A DNA stretch of 18,141 bases from an uncultured Eubacteriales bacterium. GTDB taxonomy: Bacteria; Bacillota; Clostridia; Oscillospirales; CAG-272. A program made the translations under genes and the position numbers. The stretch spans positions 1 through 18,141 of the forward strand of contig CAKSVM010000062.1 in NCBI GenBank assembly GCA_934503195.1. The letters are read 5' to 3'. Positions 15,040-18,141 of the stretch are shown one piece after another (position 1 is the stretch's first letter; each line of letters begins with the position of its first letter). Below the pieces are notes generated by a model that made no database searches, had not been told where the DNA came from, and was given only the letters and a program-made list of their open reading frames with translations.

Positions 15040-16413
15040 TCACGACCAGGTTCTGTCGTTAGCCCATTCCTTGTTCCACTCGTCGGTGGGTTCCCACTGA
15101 CCGGGATACTTCTTGTGGATATGCTCCGCGATAAGCTCCTCGTTGAGCGCGTCGATGCCGAGTCCGGGCTTATTCGGAACCGCCGCGAAGCCGTTCTTTA
15201 TAACCGGATTCTCAATTCCGAGCGCGAGGTCATTCCACCACGAGACGTCGGACGAGTGATACTCAACCGCGAGTACGTTCTGGACAGCGGCGGCGCAGTG
15301 AAGCGCGGCCATGAATCCGATCGGACTCTCCGCCATGTGAATCGCCATCGCGACTCCGTACTTGTCGCACATATCGCCGAGCTTCTTCATCTCCATCATT
15401 CCGCCGACGGTGAGCGTGTCGGGATGAATGACCGAAACTCCGCCAGCCTTCATAAGCGGCTCGAAGTTCTCGTGGAGATATATATCCTCACCGGTGCAGA
15501 TCGGAACGGTAGTAGCGTGAGCGATCTTCGCGAAATGCTCGGTGTACTGCCACGGCGCGACATCCTCCATCCAGCTGATGTTGTACTTCTCGATGCGGCG
15601 CGCGAAACGGATGCAGTCCTCGATGCAGACATGGCCGAAATGGTCGATCGCGAGCGGAACCTCATATCCGATGATGTCGCGTACTTCCTTTACGTAATTT
15701 TCGAGGTAATCAAGCCCCTTCTCGGTGATGTGGATTCCGGTCGCGTAATGCGGAATCGTGAAGGTCTCGTAGTTCTTGCCCATCATCATGTCATAGTCGA
15801 TCGACCCCTTCTGGTGCGCGATCGCCTTTGCCGAGTACTTCTTGATATCCTCAAGGAAGCCGAGAGGCGCGTTGAGGCAGCCCGGCTCGTCGATCATAAG
15901 CTCGATTCCGAGATCCATCTTGAGAAAGGTGTATCCGGCTTCCATGCGCTTCTTGAGCGCGCGGCCCATATCGGCTCCGGTGTGCTTGCCGTCGACGTCG
16001 GTGTCGCAGTAGACTCTGACCTTGTCGCGGAACTTGCCGCCGAGCATCTGCCAGCAGGGTACGCCCCACGCCTTTCCGGCGATATCCATCAGCGCGACCT
16101 CGACGCCCGAGACGCCGCCGCCCTGACGCGAATGTCCGCCGAACTGCTTGACACGGCGGAAGAGCTTGTCGACGTTGCAGGGATTTTCATTAAGTATGCG
16201 GCTCTTGAGCATCAGCGCGTAGGTCGCGCTCGAAGCGTCGCGGACCTCGCCGTAGCCGACGATTCCCTGATTCGTGTAGATCTTGATAAGCGGGCAGTGC
16301 TTGGGCGCGCCGTCAATGTTTGTGATGCGCATATCGGTAATCTTCAGCTCGGAAGGCGAAGAGGCCGTGTTTATATTGCCTTCGATATGCTCGCGGATAG
16401 TTTTTTCTTCCAT
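15040..16413 (-). CDS. Mandelate racemase/muconate lactonizing enzyme-family sugar-acid dehydratase (enolase superfamily)
   Basis: This 457-residue enolase-superfamily enzyme has an N-terminal capping domain (about 23-135) and a barrel with metal ligands Asp257 (AIDHFGH), Glu283 (MEDVAP) and Glu309 (TGEDIY). Candidate general acid/base residues are Lys165 (TFLKMDLG), His261 and His359 (AIHMAESP). The pattern fits sugar-acid dehydratases (galactonate, mannonate or gluconate type) that make 2-keto-3-deoxy sugar acids; the exact substrate is not determinable. AAAGGAG lies about 8 nt before the ATG. The gene diverges from an AraC-type regulator, which probably controls it. Its upstream region carries copy B of the repeated hairpin element in sense orientation. 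A terminator follows closely. Confidence 0.9.
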   Translation of the reverse strand: MEEKTIREHIEGNINTASSPSELKITDMRITNIDGAPKHCPLIKIYTNQGIVGYGEVRDASSATYALMLKSRILNENPCNVDKLFRRVKQFGGHSRQGGGVSGVEVALMDIAGKAWGVPCWQMLGGKFRDKVRVYCDTDVDGKHTGADMGRALKKRMEAGYTFLKMDLGIELMIDEPGCLNAPLGFLEDIKKYSAKAIAHQKGSIDYDMMMGKNYETFTIPHYATGIHITEKGLDYLENYVKEVRDIIGYEVPLAIDHFGHVCIEDCIRFARRIEKYNISWMEDVAPWQYTEHFAKIAHATTVPICTGEDIYLHENFEPLMKAGGVSVIHPDTLTVGGMMEMKKLGDMCDKYGVAMAIHMAESPIGFMAALHCAAAVQNVLAVEYHSSDVSWWNDLALGIENPVIKNGFAAVPNKPGLGIDALNEELIAEHIHKKYPGQWEPTDEWNKEWANDRTWS

Positions 16414-16434
16414 GAGTGTTTCTCCTTTTGGTTA

Positions 16435-16462
16435 TTGACAAATCTGATTTTTGTGATATAAT
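16435..16462 (+). promoter_or_regulatory. Plus-strand promoter toward the AraC gene
   Basis: TTGACA (16435-16440) and TATAAT (16457-16462) are 16 bp apart, with TG at 16454-16455 making an extended -10 box. Transcription would start at about 16469, at the edge of repeat copy B, giving the AraC gene a leader of nearly 190 nt. It lies only about 22 nt from the divergent dehydratase start codon, so it overlaps that gene's leader. Confidence 0.75.
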
Positions 16463-16469
16463 ATATCTG

Positions 16470-16544
16470 TAAGGGAACGCTGATCTGAGGTTGCTTTCAG
16501 GTGAAAAAGCTCATTGATTCAAGCCTGTTTCGCGTGAAAGCTCC
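16470..16544 (-). repeat. Dispersed hairpin-plus-tail element, copy B
   Basis: On the minus strand this 75-nt segment reads as a near copy of bases 1-76: 12 substitutions and one gap by hand alignment. It keeps the imperfect hairpin (GCTTTCACGCG arm with CCTGAAAGC side) and the tail ending AGCGTTCCCTTA. One stem pair is changed on both sides relative to copy A (T-A to C-G). It lies 57 nt upstream of the dehydratase ATG, within its probable leader, and in antisense within the AraC leader. Confidence 0.75.
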
Positions 16545-16568
16545 GATTGTTCGGCTTATCCATAGAAT

Positions 16569-16597
16569 ATTATACACCATCCGAAAAGAAATTTCAT
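16569..16597 (-). promoter_or_regulatory. Possible promoter of the dehydratase gene
   Basis: On the minus strand a perfect TATAAT (16574-16569) is preceded 17 bp upstream by ATGAAA (16597-16592), a 4-of-6 match to the -35 box. If used, the leader would be about 150 nt and would contain repeat copy B. The weak -35 box would suit an activator such as the adjacent AraC protein. Confidence 0.42.
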
Positions 16598-16656
16598 CAA
16601 ATATATTATGAACTTCACCACATATATTTCGAAATTTTCCGCGAAAGGATTCTTTG

Positions 16657-17529
16657 ATGCTTGTAAACGAATATAATATAATGTCCGAGACAGGTACGGG
16701 CGCGTTAATGCGTCTCTTCAACTCGCACGCCGACGGCGGAAAGCGTCCGCTGGCGAATCATCATCACACGATGATCGAAGTCTCATATATAAAGCGCGGA
16801 AGCGGGATCTACACGGTCGGCGACCGCGTATACGATATCGCGCCGGGCGATATCTTCATGTTCGCCAGCGACGAGCCGCACTGCATCACCGAGATAAACG
16901 GCGGCGGGGATATGCTGATAATGAACGTCCACTTTGAGCCGCGCTTCATCTGGTCGCCGGGAAACGGGATGTTCGACGCGAAATATCTGCGGGTCTTCCT
17001 TGATCGCCGCGAGGATTTTTCAAACCGGCTCGAACGCGCGTCTCCGGCGACGGCCGAGATCGGAGAGCTTCTTTTATCAATGGAGCGCGAATTCGAGGCG
17101 GCCGAACCCGAGTTTGAGCTGATTGTCAAGATCCGGCTTCTGACCGTTCTTGTGCTTTTGGCGCGGAGCTGCGGGATTTCGGAAAGCGGAGGCGATTCAC
17201 GCGACGATCCGAACCTGACCGCGATGGATTCGGTGATGGAATACATCAACGCGAATCTCACGACCCAGCTTTCGCTTGACGATCTGGCGAGACAGGCGAA
17301 TATGAGCCGCTCGTATTTCTCGACGGTCTTCCGGCGGCTGAACGGCATGACGCCGTGGGAATACATAATGCTAAAGCGGGTCGAGACAGCGATCTCTATG
17401 CTGAGCCACGAGGATCTGAGCGTGATTGAGGTTGCCGGAGCCTGCGGCTTCAACAGCACGGCGAATTTCAACCGGACGTTCAAGAAGATCACAGGCCGAA
17501 CACCGACCAGCTACAGACGTTCAGAATAA
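16657..17529 (+). CDS. AraC-family transcriptional regulator
   Basis: This 290-residue regulator has an N-terminal cupin-type sensing domain (about 15-120; ANHHHTMIEVSYIKRGSG, APGDIFMF, PHCITEI, typical of sugar-responsive AraC proteins), a helical linker, and a C-terminal pair of helix-turn-helix units (about 190-290). These contain LSLDDLARQANMSRSYFSTV (206-225) and the signature region IEVAGACGFNSTANFNRTFKK (257-277 by span) ending GRTPTSYRR. The ATG at 16657 is chosen because AAAGGA lies 7 nt upstream. It is divergent from the dehydratase gene and probably activates it in response to a sugar or sugar acid. A terminator follows immediately. Confidence 0.92.
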   Translation: MLVNEYNIMSETGTGALMRLFNSHADGGKRPLANHHHTMIEVSYIKRGSGIYTVGDRVYDIAPGDIFMFASDEPHCITEINGGGDMLIMNVHFEPRFIWSPGNGMFDAKYLRVFLDRREDFSNRLERASPATAEIGELLLSMEREFEAAEPEFELIVKIRLLTVLVLLARSCGISESGGDSRDDPNLTAMDSVMEYINANLTTQLSLDDLARQANMSRSYFSTVFRRLNGMTPWEYIMLKRVETAISMLSHEDLSVIEVAGACGFNSTANFNRTFKKITGRTPTSYRRSE

Positions 17530-17537
17530 ATGCAAGA

Positions 17538-17571
17538 GGGGCTGTCGCGTTTGCGACAGCCCCATTGTTTT
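17538..17571 (+). terminator. Terminator of the AraC gene
   Basis: A perfect 11-bp stem (17538-17548 with 17553-17563, GGGGCTGTCGC arm) with loop GTTT is followed by ATTGTTTT, 8 nt after the stop codon. Its 3' arm plus T-run is also the first unit of the tandem array that follows. Confidence 0.9.
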
Positions 17572-18037
17572 GGCGGAAGTTCCGGTGTTTTGGTGTCGCC
17601 CGGCGTTGTTGCGTCAGCTCAGCACTTTGGTGTCAGCTCCGGTGTTCTGGTCTCAGCTCCGACGCTGCTACATCAGTTCGACGTTTTGGTGACAGCCCGG
17701 CTTTTTGCGACAGTCACGGCTGGTGTCAGATACGGTGTTTTTGATGTAAGCTCGGCGTTTCGGGGCAACCACGGTGTTTTGGGTAACAGTTTTGACGTTT
17801 TTGCGACAACTAAGGTGTTTTGTAACAGCTTCGACGTTTTTGTGTCAGCCCCAACATTCTTGCATCAACCCGGCGTTTTTGCATCAACCACAGTGTTTTT
17901 GCGTCAGCCCAACGTTTTTGGATCAGCTACAGTGTTTTGGCGTCGGCACTAGCTTTTTTGCGTCAGCCACGGCGTTTGGGCGTCGGCACTAGCTTTTTGG
18001 CGTCAGTCACAGTGTTTGGGTGACACCCCCCGGTGTT
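17552..18037 (+). repeat. Degenerate ~19.5-nt tandem repeat array, about 25 units
   Basis: Hand parsing gives 25 consecutive units of 15-22 nt (mostly 19-20). Each begins TG, has a central TCAG, ACAG or TCAA core followed by C-rich sequence, and ends in GTTT or GTTTT; an approximate consensus is TGCGTCAGC, then about seven mixed bases (often CACGGCG), then TTTT. Clear units include those starting at 17706, 17802, 17861, 17900 and 17959. Near the right end the pattern doubles: 17938-17976 and 17977-18016 share GGCGTCGGCACTAGCTTTT. Unit length is not a multiple of three and varies, so the open frame at 17530-17952 is not credible coding. The first unit is the 3' arm and T-run of the AraC terminator. 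Confidence 0.82.
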
Positions 18038-18141
18038 TGTGATCACGTGGGTTCATGAGTATTTGCGGGATTTCTGTCTGTAGGAAGGGCGGGAGTCCGT
18101 TTCATGGACTCACGCCGCAGGCGGCGCGAAGCGGCGTCGAC
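18038..18141. other. End of window, no gene recognised
   Basis: After the array there is a small hairpin (GAGTCC 18093-18098 with GGACTC 18106-18111) and a short GC-rich run. A minus-strand frame is open from the window edge to a stop near 18050, but it has no recognisable protein character. Confidence 0.4.

Noticed and set aside
14974..16461. 495-codon plus-strand open frame opposite the dehydratase gene
   Set aside because: It is an antisense shadow: the minus strand encodes a full enolase-superfamily enzyme with catalytic motifs, while this frame is a monotonous Arg/Asp/Val/Leu-rich sequence.
17530..17952. Open reading frame of 140 codons after the AraC gene
   Set aside because: It begins inside the terminator and runs through the degenerate tandem repeat. 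There is no ribosome site, and the repeat length is not a multiple of three.
17552..18037. CRISPR array or plasmid iterons
   Set aside because: No regular repeat/spacer alternation and no cas genes. Units are too diverged for functional iterons and no replication gene is present.
18050..18141. Partial minus-strand gene entering from the right edge
   Set aside because: Only about 30 open codons, Arg/Pro-rich, with no ribosome site visible and no family recognisable.

Overview
The window looks like chromosomal DNA of a GC-rich gut or rumen Clostridia-type Bacillota (Oscillospirales/Christensenellales-like). This is inferred from GGAGG-type ribosome sites, several near-consensus sigma-A promoters (TTGACA / 17 bp / TATAAT) in AT-rich gaps between GC-rich genes, some TTG starts, and the XpaC–TelA, LemA-like and DUF6591-like families. 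There are no rRNA or tRNA genes, CRISPR arrays, transposases or phage genes.

Layout. (1) 1-3230: an operon with its own promoter holds three paralogous TIM-barrel sugar isomerase/epimerase genes, with an alpha/beta-hydrolase between the first and second. It ends at a strong terminator. (2) 3258-7231: a family-2 glycoside hydrolase (minus) and a four-Asp-box sialidase-fold protein (plus) diverge from back-to-back consensus promoters. (3) 7327-10970: xpaC–telA–LemA-like–TPM-domain membrane cluster, the last gene carrying a frameshift. (4) 11010-13146: an orphan P-loop kinase-like gene, then an AadA-like nucleotidyltransferase overlapping an HD-domain hydrolase. (5) 13227-14904: a zinc-ribbon membrane protein with a duplicated extracytoplasmic domain, transcribed through an unusual structured leader that ends in an intrinsic terminator. 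(6) 15040-17571: an enolase-superfamily sugar-acid dehydratase (minus), divergent from an AraC-type regulator. (7) 17552-18141: non-coding DNA dominated by a degenerate tandem repeat.

How it fits together. The two ends read as a cytoplasmic glycan-catabolism region. Oligosaccharides would be trimmed by the GH2 enzyme, the esterase and the sialidase-fold enzyme, and the sugars or sugar acids processed by the isomerases and the dehydratase under AraC control. No transporter lies in the window and substrates cannot be read from sequence. The middle clusters look like envelope, stress and housekeeping functions.

Three things stand out as not obviously described. First, a ~76-nt hairpin-plus-tail element occurs twice (1-76 and 16470-16544, opposite strands, about 83% identical), each time sense-oriented upstream of a sugar-metabolism gene and with a compensatory base-pair change. 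Second, a structured ~180-nt leader with terminator (14711-14875) precedes the zinc-ribbon membrane protein gene. Third, a ~25-unit degenerate ~19.5-nt array (17552-18037) begins inside the 3' arm of a terminator hairpin and resembles a diverged expansion of it.
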